A DNA stretch of 64,000 nt from the NCBI RefSeq assembly GCF_026283945.1, contig NZ_JAPDPC010000001.1:1922001-1986000 (forward strand), written 5' to 3'. Under the pieces are notes generated by a model. The model made no database searches, was not told where the DNA came from, and saw only the letters and a program-made list of their open reading frames with translations. Position 1 is the first letter of the stretch, and every line of letters starts with the position of its first letter. A program made the position numbers and the translations under genes. Positions 49,210 through 57,112 of this stretch are shown piece after piece. Origin of the DNA: Dyella humicola (GTDB lineage Bacteria > Pseudomonadota > Gammaproteobacteria > Xanthomonadales > Rhodanobacteraceae).

Positions 49210-49665
49210 GTGAACACTATTCATGCTCGATCGGACTTCACGACACGCCTGGCGTCGGTGTTTGCGACACGACCCGTGCATTGGCTGGCACTGCTGGGGC
49301 TGTGCGCGGCTTATCTTCAGGGCGGCATCCAGAAAGCGATGGACCTCGGCGCTGCAACGGCCGAGACCGCGCACTTCGGACTAGCGCCCGCCGGTCCCAT
49401 CACGCTGGCGACCATCGTGCTGGAACTGGGTGCGTCGCTATTGATCCTGCTGGGTTTCTATCGCTGGCTAGGTGCCATCCTGTTGGCTGGCTTCACCTTG
49501 ATGGCCACCTTTCTGGCAAATCGCTTCTGGGATGCGCCGGTGCCCGAACGCTTCATGCTGACCAACGCGTTCTTCGAACACCTGGGGCTGGTGGGTGGCT
49601 TCCTGCTTGTGGCCTGGTACGACCTGCGCAGTCGTGTGGCGGTCACCCAGCCTGGCTCGGGATAG
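49210..49665 (+). CDS. DoxX-like membrane protein
   Basis: 151 residues from a GTG at 49210, with GGAGAG six bases upstream. Four hydrophobic helices, starting near 20 (VHWLALLGLCAAYLQGGIQK), 55, 80 and 125. The first helix region with a downstream Lys and the FYRWLGAILLAGFTLMATFLANRFW stretch are DoxX-like. DoxX relatives are membrane oxidoreductase partners or redox-protective proteins; no specific role can be read. 52 bp after the amidohydrolase, 68 bp before the VOC gene. Confidence 0.8.
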   Translation: MNTIHARSDFTTRLASVFATRPVHWLALLGLCAAYLQGGIQKAMDLGAATAETAHFGLAPAGPITLATIVLELGASLLILLGFYRWLGAILLAGFTLMATFLANRFWDAPVPERFMLTNAFFEHLGLVGGFLLVAWYDLRSRVAVTQPGSG

Positions 49666-49733
49666 CGTCGCGGCTCCGGTCCTTCCACATTCGTTCTGTC
49701 ATTCACTCAAAGCACGTTTTCAGGGAGTCACTC

Positions 49734-50660
49734 ATGCGCATTCCGTCAAAGGCAGTGGCCGCCGTTCTTGGCTTAGGGCTGTTCGGCTTCGTATCGCTCA
49801 CCGTCATGGACGCTGTGCAGGCAAAAGAGTCGACGCAGGCCGCGGCGCCCATGGTTGCGGTAGGCTCGCAATACGACACCACGCACGTCTACGTGGCACC
49901 GGCCGACGTCGATCGTTTCGCCAACAGTTTCATTGGGACGTTTGGAGGCCAGAGCACGAAGCAGGTGGTTGCCACCGTGACCCCGACGCCGAGCAGCACC
50001 ACGTCGCAGTTGTTGCAGACGCCGGTGGGTACGGTGTCTTTGTTCGGCTTCAAGACACCCATCCCGTTTCCGTTCGGCGACGAGCGCACGGGCTATCTGG
50101 TCACCGACATGGAAACGGCCGTTCGCTCTGCGCGTGCCGCGGGCGCCGATGTGCTGGTATCGCCGTTCCCGGATCCGATCGGCCGCGACGCCGTCATTCA
50201 GTGGCCGGGTGGACTCAACATGCAGCTCTACTGGCACACCACGCCACCGTCGTATGCACCGTTCCAGACCATTCCCGAGAATCGGGTGTATGTGTCACCC
50301 GATCGCGCCGATGCGCTGGTCAAAGGCTTCGTGAAGTTCTCGCACGGCAAGGTGGTTTCCGATGAGGCAAAGGCGCCGGGTGTGGAGATTGGCCGGCCGA
50401 ACGACACGTATCGGCGCATTCGCATCGAGTCGACTTTCGGCAAGATGACGGTGCACGTTACTGACGGACATTTGCCCTATCCCTATGGACGTGAGGTGAC
50501 CGGCTACGAAGTGGTCAAACTTTCCGATACGTTGGCCAAGGCCAAGGCGAATGGCGCACAGGTGTTGGTCGAGCCGTTCACTAGCCAAGGGCGCGAGTCC
50601 GTCGTCGTGCAATTCCCGGGCGGCTATGTGGCGGAGATCCACGCCAACGCTGGCCCGTAA
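49734..50660 (+). CDS. Exported VOC (glyoxalase/dioxygenase-fold) protein
   Basis: 308 residues from the ATG at 49734, preceded by GGGAG. A signal peptide (MRIPSKAVAAVLGLGLFGFV..., cleavage near AVQA) predicts a periplasmic location, unusual for this fold. Two VOC halves follow (about 45-175 and 185-305) with DTTHVYVAPADVDRF and NRVYVSPDRADALVKGF at equivalent positions and repeated GYLVTDMETAVRSARAAGADVL/GYEVVKLSDTLAKAKANGAQVL. Metal-binding histidines and acids are not clearly conserved. The porin gene begins four bases after its stop. Confidence 0.78.
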   Translation: MRIPSKAVAAVLGLGLFGFVSLTVMDAVQAKESTQAAAPMVAVGSQYDTTHVYVAPADVDRFANSFIGTFGGQSTKQVVATVTPTPSSTTSQLLQTPVGTVSLFGFKTPIPFPFGDERTGYLVTDMETAVRSARAAGADVLVSPFPDPIGRDAVIQWPGGLNMQLYWHTTPPSYAPFQTIPENRVYVSPDRADALVKGFVKFSHGKVVSDEAKAPGVEIGRPNDTYRRIRIESTFGKMTVHVTDGHLPYPYGREVTGYEVVKLSDTLAKAKANGAQVLVEPFTSQGRESVVVQFPGGYVAEIHANAGP

Positions 50661-50664
50661 CTCC

Positions 50665-52161
50665 ATGGGAGAGCGGGGGCCGTCGTACCATCGCGTGCGG
50701 CAACGGATCGACGGCGCCCGCCATCGCCCGGGATGGAGCGCGGCCCGGCTTGTGCTTGCCGGAGGCGTGTTGCTCTGCCCGGGGCATGCATGGGCACAGG
50801 ATGCCAGCAACGAATCCACTCAAGCCGCGCCAACGCACAATGCCACGACACGTCCCAAGCTGAGCAGCAATCGATGGCAGGAGGATTGGTCGGCCTTGGC
50901 CGATCCGTCCCTGCGCACCGAATGGGGTGATGCACTCAAGTACCTGTCACTGAGCGCGGATGATCCCAAGAGTTATCTTTCGCTCGGCGCCAATCTGCGC
51001 GAGCGCGTCGAAATGCTGGATGCGCCCAGTTTCGGTGTGGGCGGAAGCGCCAACAACACCTATTTGTTGCAGCGCCTGCAGGTGCATGCCGATCTTCGTC
51101 TCGACGAACATTGGCAAGGCTTCGTGCAGATCGAAGACGCCCGCACCGTGAACAAGGACGTCATTGGTGGGGCCGATCGCAATCCCTGGGACCTGAGGCT
51201 GGCGTTCGTGGCCTACACGAAGAGTTTTGAGGCCGGCACGTTCAAGGCCCGCGTGGGTCGGCAGGATTTTGCCTTCGATTTGCAGCGCTTTGTATCGCTG
51301 CGTGACGGACCCAATGTGCGGCAGTCCTTCGACGCCATCTGGGCGGACTGGGAAACCGGCAAGTGGCGCTTTATCGGTTTCGTGAGCCAGCCCGTGCAAT
51401 ACAAGGACGAGCATCCGTTCGACGATGTGTCCAATCACCGTTTCCGCTTCAACACCTTGCGTGTTGAACGCCTGTTGTGGGGACATGACGAACTGTCCGC
51501 CTATTACTCGCTCTACAGCAGGGACAACGCCAGGTATCTGGACGCCGTCGGCGACGAGCGGCGCGACGTGTATGACATGCGCTTTGCCGGTTCGGCCGCG
51601 GGGCTGGACTGGGATCTGGAAGGTATGGAACAACGTGGCCACGTCGGCTCGAAGGACATCGATGCCTGGGGCACGGGAGCGCGCGTCGGCTTTACCTGGG
51701 ACGGGCCGTCATGGCATCCGCGGTTTGGCATCCAGTTCGATGCGGCGTCGGGTGATCGGCAACGCAATGACAACACGCTGGGCACCTTCAATCCGCTGTT
51801 TCCCAACGGGTATTACTTCACCCTGGCGGGCTTCACCGGCTATGCGAACCTGCTGCACGTGAAGCCGACGCTGACCATCAAGCCGGTCGTCGGTTTGACG
51901 GTGACAGGTGGCGTCGGTTTCCAATGGCGCGAAGTCACCAGTGATGCGATCTACCTGCAGCCGAATATTCCGTTAGCAGGAACCGCCGGGGAAGGTGGCC
52001 GCTGGACCGGCGTCTATGGCCAGCTGCGTGCGGACTATAGTTTCAACGCGAACTTCACCGGCGCAGTGGAAGCTGTGCACTACGACGTCGGTCACGCCAT
52101 CCGCCAGGTCGGCGGGCGAGACGGTGATTATCTCGGCGTCGAGCTGAAATACATGTGGTGA
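50665..52161 (+). CDS. Outer-membrane porin, alginate-export type
   Basis: 498 residues from the ATG at 50665; the ribosome site is weak and reading is probably coupled to the VOC gene four bases upstream. Signal peptide with cleavage near AWAQ. The mature barrel is of the alginate_exp type: RLQVHADLRLDEHWQGFVQIEDAR, FKARVGRQDFAFDLQRFV and GFVSQPVQYKDEHPF, ending in YMW, an aromatic C terminus. Such proteins pass anionic polysaccharide or other organic anions through the outer membrane. It has a different architecture from the porin next to module copy 1. Confidence 0.85.
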   Translation: MGERGPSYHRVRQRIDGARHRPGWSAARLVLAGGVLLCPGHAWAQDASNESTQAAPTHNATTRPKLSSNRWQEDWSALADPSLRTEWGDALKYLSLSADDPKSYLSLGANLRERVEMLDAPSFGVGGSANNTYLLQRLQVHADLRLDEHWQGFVQIEDARTVNKDVIGGADRNPWDLRLAFVAYTKSFEAGTFKARVGRQDFAFDLQRFVSLRDGPNVRQSFDAIWADWETGKWRFIGFVSQPVQYKDEHPFDDVSNHRFRFNTLRVERLLWGHDELSAYYSLYSRDNARYLDAVGDERRDVYDMRFAGSAAGLDWDLEGMEQRGHVGSKDIDAWGTGARVGFTWDGPSWHPRFGIQFDAASGDRQRNDNTLGTFNPLFPNGYYFTLAGFTGYANLLHVKPTLTIKPVVGLTVTGGVGFQWREVTSDAIYLQPNIPLAGTAGEGGRWTGVYGQLRADYSFNANFTGAVEAVHYDVGHAIRQVGGRDGDYLGVELKYMW

Positions 52162-52213
52162 AGTGCGAGATGACCGTCGATCGACTCACGTACCAAGGGA
52201 GCGCGTAAACACC

Positions 52214-52906
52214 ATGGCCGACAAGCCCATTCTGCCGACGATACTCAGCTTGAACGCAGGCTACGTCGACACCGCTGGCTTCCTGGCCTTGCATGGCCTG
52301 TTTACCGCGCACGTCACCGGAAATTTCGTCACCATTGGCGCGGCGCTGGTGACGGGGGCGTCGGGAATCACCGCCAAGTTGCTGGCGTTGCCGGTGTTCT
52401 GCCTGGTGATCATGCTTGCGCGGCTGCTCAGCTTTCGTCTGATCGCACAGGGGACACCGGTGCTGCGGACCATGCTGCTGATCAAGCTGATCCTGCTCGT
52501 TGCTGCGGCGCTCATGGCCTTGCGTTTTGGGCCCTTTGGCGTCGGCGACAGTTGGTCGGGCACGCTCACGGGCATGACCCTGGTGGCTGCCATGGCGATC
52601 CAGAATGGATTGCATCGGGTCCATCTGGCCGGTGCTCCACCCTCGACGCTGATGACGGGCACGACCACGCAGATCATGCTGGATCTCGCCGACCGCATTC
52701 ACGGCGTTCCCTCGGAACAACAAGCAGCCATCAATTCGCGTTTGGCGCGCATGTCGGCCGCGGTGCTGGCTTTTGCTGTGGGTTGCGCGGCAGGGGCGTT
52801 GCTCTATGCGTTTGTCGGCATGTGGTGCTTTGTCGTGCCAGCCTTGCTGGCGCTAGGGGCTTATCTCAGGCATGCGGACGCAGCGGTGCCCGCTGCGCCA
52901 ACGTGA
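52214..52906 (+). CDS. YoaK (DUF1275) membrane protein
   Basis: 230 residues from the ATG at 52214, preceded by AAGGGAG. Six hydrophobic helices. The N-terminal LSLNAGYVDTAGFLAL and FTAHVTGNFVTIGAAL motifs are the DUF1275/YoaK signature, and a second HVTG-like position occurs as PSTLMTGTTTQIML. The role of the family is unknown; it is often near stress genes. 52 bp after the porin, 46 bp before dps. Confidence 0.88.
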   Translation: MADKPILPTILSLNAGYVDTAGFLALHGLFTAHVTGNFVTIGAALVTGASGITAKLLALPVFCLVIMLARLLSFRLIAQGTPVLRTMLLIKLILLVAAALMALRFGPFGVGDSWSGTLTGMTLVAAMAIQNGLHRVHLAGAPPSTLMTGTTTQIMLDLADRIHGVPSEQQAAINSRLARMSAAVLAFAVGCAAGALLYAFVGMWCFVVPALLALGAYLRHADAAVPAAPT

Positions 52907-52952
52907 GTCAAATCGTGTTTCCCCCCAACATGGCATACCTCGGAGGCAAGTC

Positions 52953-53471
52953 ATGAACGACCCAAGCAAGGCCAAGACCCGCCGCAAGGCTGCTCTCACC
53001 ACGCCATCCGCCCTTGGCGGAGACGCCACGCGCGACATTTCCGGCGAACTCAACGCACTGCTGGCCGATGTGCTCGCTCTGTACATCAAGACCAAGAACT
53101 TCCACTGGCACATGTCGGGGCCGTACTTCCGCGACTATCACCTGCTACTGGACGAGCAGTCGGATCAGATTTACGCCACGCTCGATCCCATTGCGGAACG
53201 GGTGCGCAAGTTGGGCGGCACGACCCTGCGTTCCGTCGGGCATGCGTCACGCATGCAGCGCCTGATGGACAATGACGCTGACTTCGTCACGCCCGATGAC
53301 ATGCTGGCCGAGCTGCGCGAGGACAATATCCAGCTCGCGGCCTATATGCGCGCCACCCATCAGCTATGCGACGGCTATGGCGATGTCGCCACGGCAAGCC
53401 TGCTCGAGAACTGGATCGACGAGGGCGAACGCCGCGTATGGTTCCTATTCGAGACGGGGCGTCGCGCCTAA
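52953..53471 (+). CDS. dps: Dps ferritin-like DNA-protecting protein
   Basis: 172 residues from the ATG at 52953, preceded by GGAGG. Ferroxidase site KNFHWHMSGPYFRDYHLLLDEQ near 48-70 (His, Asp, Glu ligands). A lysine/arginine-rich N-terminal extension of about 20 residues (SKAKTRRKAALTT) could bind DNA. Dps oxidises Fe(II) with peroxide and packs DNA in stress and stationary phase. It ends the plus-strand row that starts at 46 kb and is closed by the palindrome at 53487. Confidence 0.93.
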   Translation: MNDPSKAKTRRKAALTTPSALGGDATRDISGELNALLADVLALYIKTKNFHWHMSGPYFRDYHLLLDEQSDQIYATLDPIAERVRKLGGTTLRSVGHASRMQRLMDNDADFVTPDDMLAELREDNIQLAAYMRATHQLCDGYGDVATASLLENWIDEGERRVWFLFETGRRA

Positions 53472-53486
53472 TACATACATCCCATG

Positions 53487-53516
53487 CCTTGCCGGTCACT
53501 CGAGTGGCCGGCAAGG
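53487..53516. terminator. 30-bp near-perfect palindrome between dps and the convergent gene
   Basis: Arms CCTTGCCGG (53487-53495) and CCGGCAAGG (53508-53516) enclose CACTCGAGTG, so the whole forms a long stem with one T-G pair. It is 15 bp after dps and 49 bp before the end of the opposite gene. It probably terminates both transcripts; no T run follows, so it may act as a protein-independent stem or a binding site. Confidence 0.7.
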
Positions 53517-53565
53517 GCAGCGCGGGGATGGCAGTTTGCCGTGTGCCGCTTCAGAAGCGCACTGA

Positions 53566-54249
53566 TCAGGCGAAGCCTCGCCAGCGCGCCACCATGCCAA
53601 CACCCGCCGTAACGGCGCGCGACAGCAGGCGCAGTCTCAGTGGCATATCGGGGCGGCGCACGTCCAGCAGCAAGGCGATGCGCGTCTGCTCACTGTGATT
53701 CCACACCTCGTGCGGATACGTGTCGTCCCATAGCAGGCATTCGCCATTGCCGAGCCGGTGTTCGTGGCCGGCGAGCCAGAGCACGCTACTTGGCTGTCCC
53801 CTGGCATCCACCGGTGCCTCGAGGTTGAGCTGAAAGCGCAGGATGCCGCGGAAGGGCCCGCAATGACGCGGAACGTGTTTCTGCGGGGCCAGGAAGGAGA
53901 GGGTGGCCGAGAGCACATCGGGCGACGACGATACGAGTTGCGTCAGTAACGGGCAGGCTTCCATGTTGGTCTCGATCGCCTGGCCGTAGACCTTCAGCAC
54001 GAACATCCGCCAATCCCTGCCGTCAGCCGCCGAGATCTCCGCCTGCGAGGGCATGATCTCGTGGAATCTCGGTATGGCCCGGGCACCTTCGAGAATGGCC
54101 AGCGCTTCCTGGCGAATCTGCGGCCATGCCGCCACGAACCGCCGCCCATCGGGAAAGTAAGTGTCGATATCCAGTACAGGCGGCGTCTTGATGCGCGCGT
54201 CGTAGACACGGCGAATCGCTCGCGACGACCACTCATACAGCGAGTCCAT
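53566..54249 (-). CDS. Aspartyl/asparaginyl beta-hydroxylase family (LpxO-like)
   Basis: 227 residues. The 2OG-Fe(II) fold is recognised by HCGPFRGILRFQLNL near 130 (first His), the LWDDTYPHEVWNHSEQTRIALLLDVRRP segment (second His and the 2OG-binding Arg), and LAGHEHRLGNGE. LpxO relatives hydroxylate the secondary acyl chain of lipid A; others act on peptides. A short hydrophobic C-terminal region may associate with membranes. No lipid A gene is adjacent, so the substrate is open. Confidence 0.85.
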   Translation of the reverse strand: MDSLYEWSSRAIRRVYDARIKTPPVLDIDTYFPDGRRFVAAWPQIRQEALAILEGARAIPRFHEIMPSQAEISAADGRDWRMFVLKVYGQAIETNMEACPLLTQLVSSSPDVLSATLSFLAPQKHVPRHCGPFRGILRFQLNLEAPVDARGQPSSVLWLAGHEHRLGNGECLLWDDTYPHEVWNHSEQTRIALLLDVRRPDMPLRLRLLSRAVTAGVGMVARWRGFA

Positions 54250-54520
54250 GTTCGGTTCTTCCTCATTGCCCGATGGGGGATTGGGCCGACACCTGGACGA
54301 CAGCGTCGTCGCGGTTCGGCGCTTTTTTGGTCACGGTAGCCGTTGGCGGCTCCTTGTTGCGTGAATGCCTGGCGCACGGGTCGGTGTCCGCCAAACGGCG
54401 GTGAACAGCTTGCTTTTGCTTGAAAATCTTTCGCTTAGTTGTTGCTAAGTAAAGGGTTTTTACTTGATAATTTATGTGACGTCACTTAAAATATGCCCGC
54501 CAAAACGAGGAGGAGATGCC
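54250..54520. promoter_or_regulatory. AT-rich divergent region with paired palindromes
   Basis: Between the LpxO-like gene (minus) and the AT-hook gene (plus). The last 100 bp are far richer in A and T than the surroundings. CTTAG/CTAAG (54434-54449) is an inverted repeat, and GTGACGTCAC at 54476-54485 is a perfect 10-bp palindrome 35 bp before the ATG. The region probably holds the promoter and a control site for the small gene. Confidence 0.55.
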
Positions 54521-54778
54521 ATGGTTGACCCTTTCGATCCCGGGACGCTTGCGATGCCCTTGATCTTCAAGCGCAGGCGCGGCCGCCCACGAAAAGCGGA
54601 TGCGTTGAGTGCGGCGGAGCGGGCACGGCGTTATCGCGCGAAGCGGAAATTGCAGGCCGTGCAGGCGGTGCCCACGGTCATTTACGAGCAAGTGGTCCGC
54701 GAGCGCGATGAGGCGAGGGCTCAGATCTTTCGATTGCACGCGGAACTGGAGCAGTTGCGCCCCCTGCTCGGGAGCTGA
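54521..54778 (+). CDS. Small AT-hook protein with C-terminal coiled coil
   Basis: 85 residues from the ATG at 54521, preceded by GAGGAGGAG. An AT-hook-like motif KRRRGRPRKADALS near 18-32 is followed by ERARRYRAKRK, strongly basic, and a coiled coil (about 50-82, YEQVVRERDEARAQIFRLHAELEQL). It looks like a minor-groove DNA-binding accessory protein such as those carried on chromosomes and plasmids of Xanthomonadales and Burkholderiales. No clear function; it has its own AT-rich promoter region. Confidence 0.7.
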   Translation: MVDPFDPGTLAMPLIFKRRRGRPRKADALSAAERARRYRAKRKLQAVQAVPTVIYEQVVRERDEARAQIFRLHAELEQLRPLLGS

Positions 54779-55043
54779 TCAGACTAAGGTGGGCCTGCCG
54801 GGCTGGCGGCGTCCGACTCGAAACCGGATCGGGCGTGCTGCTGTTCGGCCAGCCGCATCCGAACAGGCCCAGTGCACTTCTCATTGACTTATGTTTGTCG
54901 AAACTGGCACGAAGGCGACGACCGACGTGAGCGCACGTTGCACGTGAACGTGGATAAGACCGACGAGATCCGGTGTCTGCCAGCCCGCTCGGTGGCGTGG
55001 CCGCGAAGATCCCTCACTCTCAATCACTGGAGCGGTGGCTTGT
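54779..55043. other. 265-bp gap before fpr
   Basis: No supported gene. One inverted repeat, CACGTT (54934-54939) and AACGTG (54947-54952), brackets a CACGTG core about 95 bp before fpr. It may be an operator for fpr, a gene that is often under redox control, but no regulator is nearby. Confidence 0.4.
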
Positions 55044-55820
55044 ATGGTGGCATTGGCGACGGAATACGTGATTGACGTACACCACTGGAACGACAACCTT
55101 TTCAGCTTCCGCACCACGCGCGATCCGGGCTTCCGCTTCGACAGCGGCCACTTCGTGATGATCGGGCTGGAGGTTGAAGGGCGACCGCTGTTGCGCGCCT
55201 ACTCGATCGCCAGCGCGAACTACGAAGAGCACCTGGAGTTCGTCAGCATCAAGGTGCCCAATGGCCCACTGACCTCACGTTTGCAAGGCCTGCGCCCGGG
55301 CGATCCGGTGATGGTCAGCCGCAAGCCTACCGGCACGCTCGTGCTCAACGACCTCAAGCCAGGCAAGCATCTCTATCTGCTCGGTACAGGTACCGGCCTG
55401 GCGCCGTTCCTCAGCATCGTGCGTGACCCGGAAACCTATGCCCGCTTCGACAAGATCGTGCTGGCGCATGGCGTGCGCAGGATCAGCGATCTCGTGTTCG
55501 CCGAATACCTGGAGAAAATGCTGCCCCGGCACGAATATCTGGGGGAGCTGGTGCGGGACAAGCTGGTCTACTACCCCAGTGTGACGCGTGAACCGTTCCG
55601 CCATCGCGGACGACTGACGGATGCCATCGTCGAAGGAAGCATGAGTCAGTTCGCCGGCTTGCCCCCGTTGAACCCGCAGACCGATCGGGTGATGCTGTGT
55701 GGAAGCCAGGCCATGCTGGACGACTCCTGCGCACTGCTCGATGGTCGCGGATTCCAGGCATCGCCTCGCACCCGCGAGCCTGGCGATTATGTGATCGAGC
55801 GCGCTTTCGTCGAAAAGTGA
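55044..55820 (+). CDS. fpr: Ferredoxin/flavodoxin--NADP reductase
   Basis: 258 residues from the ATG at 55044. FAD-binding RAYSIASANY near 51-60, then the NADP domain with LLGTGTGLAPFLSIVRD near 112. The C terminus ends ERAFVEK, as in bacterial subclass I Fpr proteins. It exchanges electrons between NADPH and ferredoxin or flavodoxin in the cytoplasm. It starts the plus-strand group fpr-dxr-ispA (50-bp gap to dxr); because IspG and IspH need flavodoxin or ferredoxin, a link with isoprenoid synthesis is plausible. Confidence 0.92.
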   Translation: MVALATEYVIDVHHWNDNLFSFRTTRDPGFRFDSGHFVMIGLEVEGRPLLRAYSIASANYEEHLEFVSIKVPNGPLTSRLQGLRPGDPVMVSRKPTGTLVLNDLKPGKHLYLLGTGTGLAPFLSIVRDPETYARFDKIVLAHGVRRISDLVFAEYLEKMLPRHEYLGELVRDKLVYYPSVTREPFRHRGRLTDAIVEGSMSQFAGLPPLNPQTDRVMLCGSQAMLDDSCALLDGRGFQASPRTREPGDYVIERAFVEK

Positions 55821-55870
55821 ATCGAAACTGACGACTTTCTCGACGTACGGTGCCCTTTGGAGGTCGCGTC

Positions 55871-57100
55871 ATGAGTAGCCCAATCGCATCGAATGAACGA
55901 CAGCGTCTCGCCATCCTTGGCTCCACGGGTTCGATCGGTGGCAGCACGCTGGATGTGGTTGCGCGCCATCCCGATCGGTTCGCGGTGACCGCGCTCACGG
56001 CACATCACAGCGTCGACCGGCTTTACGACCAGTGCCTGGCATTTCGTCCCGCACTCGTCGTCGTTGGTGCAGCGGAGGATGCGACCCGGCTTGAACAGAA
56101 ATTGCGCGCCGCGCACCTGGATACTGAAGTGGCGCATGGGCCGGATGCGTTGTGCGCCGTCGCCAGTTCGGACGAGTGCGACACCGTGATAGCGGCCATT
56201 GTAGGTGCCGCGGGCCTGCCATCCTCGCTGGCGGCTGCCCGCGCGGGGAAGAAGATCCTGCTGGCCAACAAGGAGGCCCTGGTGATGTCAGGTGCGCTGT
56301 TCATGCGCACCGTCGCCGAGCACGGCGCCACCTTGTTGCCGCTGGATAGCGAGCACAATGCGATCTTCCAGTGCCTGGGAACCAGCTTGAAGTCGGGCGC
56401 TGGCGTTGAGCGCCTGATCCTCACGGCATCCGGCGGGCCTTTCCTCAACCGTGCTTTGGATAGCCTCGATGAGGTCACGCCTGATCAGGCATGCGCCCAT
56501 CCCAACTGGGTGATGGGTCGCAAGATCTCGGTCGATTCGGCCACCATGATGAACAAGGCACTGGAGACAATCGAGGCGCGTTGGCTGTTCAACATGCCAC
56601 CCGAGCGCATCGAAGTCGTGATTCACCCACAGAGCGTGATCCATTCGATGGTGGCTTACGCCGACCAATCCGTACTCGCCCAACTCGGCAACCCCGATAT
56701 GCGCACGCCGATTGCGCATGCCCTGGCTTATCCGGAGCGCATTGACTCCGGCGTCGCGCCGCTGGATCTGACCCGCATGGCCAACCTGAGCTTTGCCGCG
56801 CCGGATCTGTCGCGCTTCCCTTGTCTTCGTCTGGGGCTGGAAGTGCTGCGCGATGGCTGCGCCGCCAGCGTGACACTCAACGCAGCCAACGAGGTCGCGG
56901 TGGCTGCTTTCCTGCAGGGGCAGATTCGCTTCACCGCCATTGCCCAGGTCGTGGAGGAAGCGCTGCACCGGTTGCCACCCCTCGCTGCGCATCATCAGCT
57001 CGAAGACATTTTTGCAGCCGACGTTGCGGCGCGTACGATGGCGCAGCAAATAGTCCGCCATCTGCCGGCCTTTGGGGTACATCGGGTTGCCGTTCATTAG
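55871..57100 (+). CDS. dxr: 1-deoxy-D-xylulose 5-phosphate reductoisomerase
   Basis: 409 residues from the ATG at 55871, preceded by GGAGG. It converts DXP to MEP with NADPH, the first committed step of the non-mevalonate isoprenoid pathway. NADPH loop [14 protein letters not shown] near 17; the metal/substrate site with [13 protein letters not shown] near 158, the ASGGPF flexible loop and [18 protein letters not shown] near 215; all complete. In most Xanthomonadales dxr sits with uppS-cdsA-rseP; here it is 12 bp upstream of ispA. Whether a second dxr exists elsewhere cannot be told from the window. Confidence 0.95.
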   Translation: MSSPIASNERQRLAILGSTGSIGGSTLDVVARHPDRFAVTALTAHHSVDRLYDQCLAFRPALVVVGAAEDATRLEQKLRAAHLDTEVAHGPDALCAVASSDECDTVIAAIVGAAGLPSSLAAARAGKKILLANKEALVMSGALFMRTVAEHGATLLPLDSEHNAIFQCLGTSLKSGAGVERLILTASGGPFLNRALDSLDEVTPDQACAHPNWVMGRKISVDSATMMNKALETIEARWLFNMPPERIEVVIHPQSVIHSMVAYADQSVLAQLGNPDMRTPIAHALAYPERIDSGVAPLDLTRMANLSFAAPDLSRFPCLRLGLEVLRDGCAASVTLNAANEVAVAAFLQGQIRFTAIAQVVEEALHRLPPLAAHHQLEDIFAADVAARTMAQQIVRHLPAFGVHRVAVH

Positions 57101-57112
57101 GGGGAGATTTCC

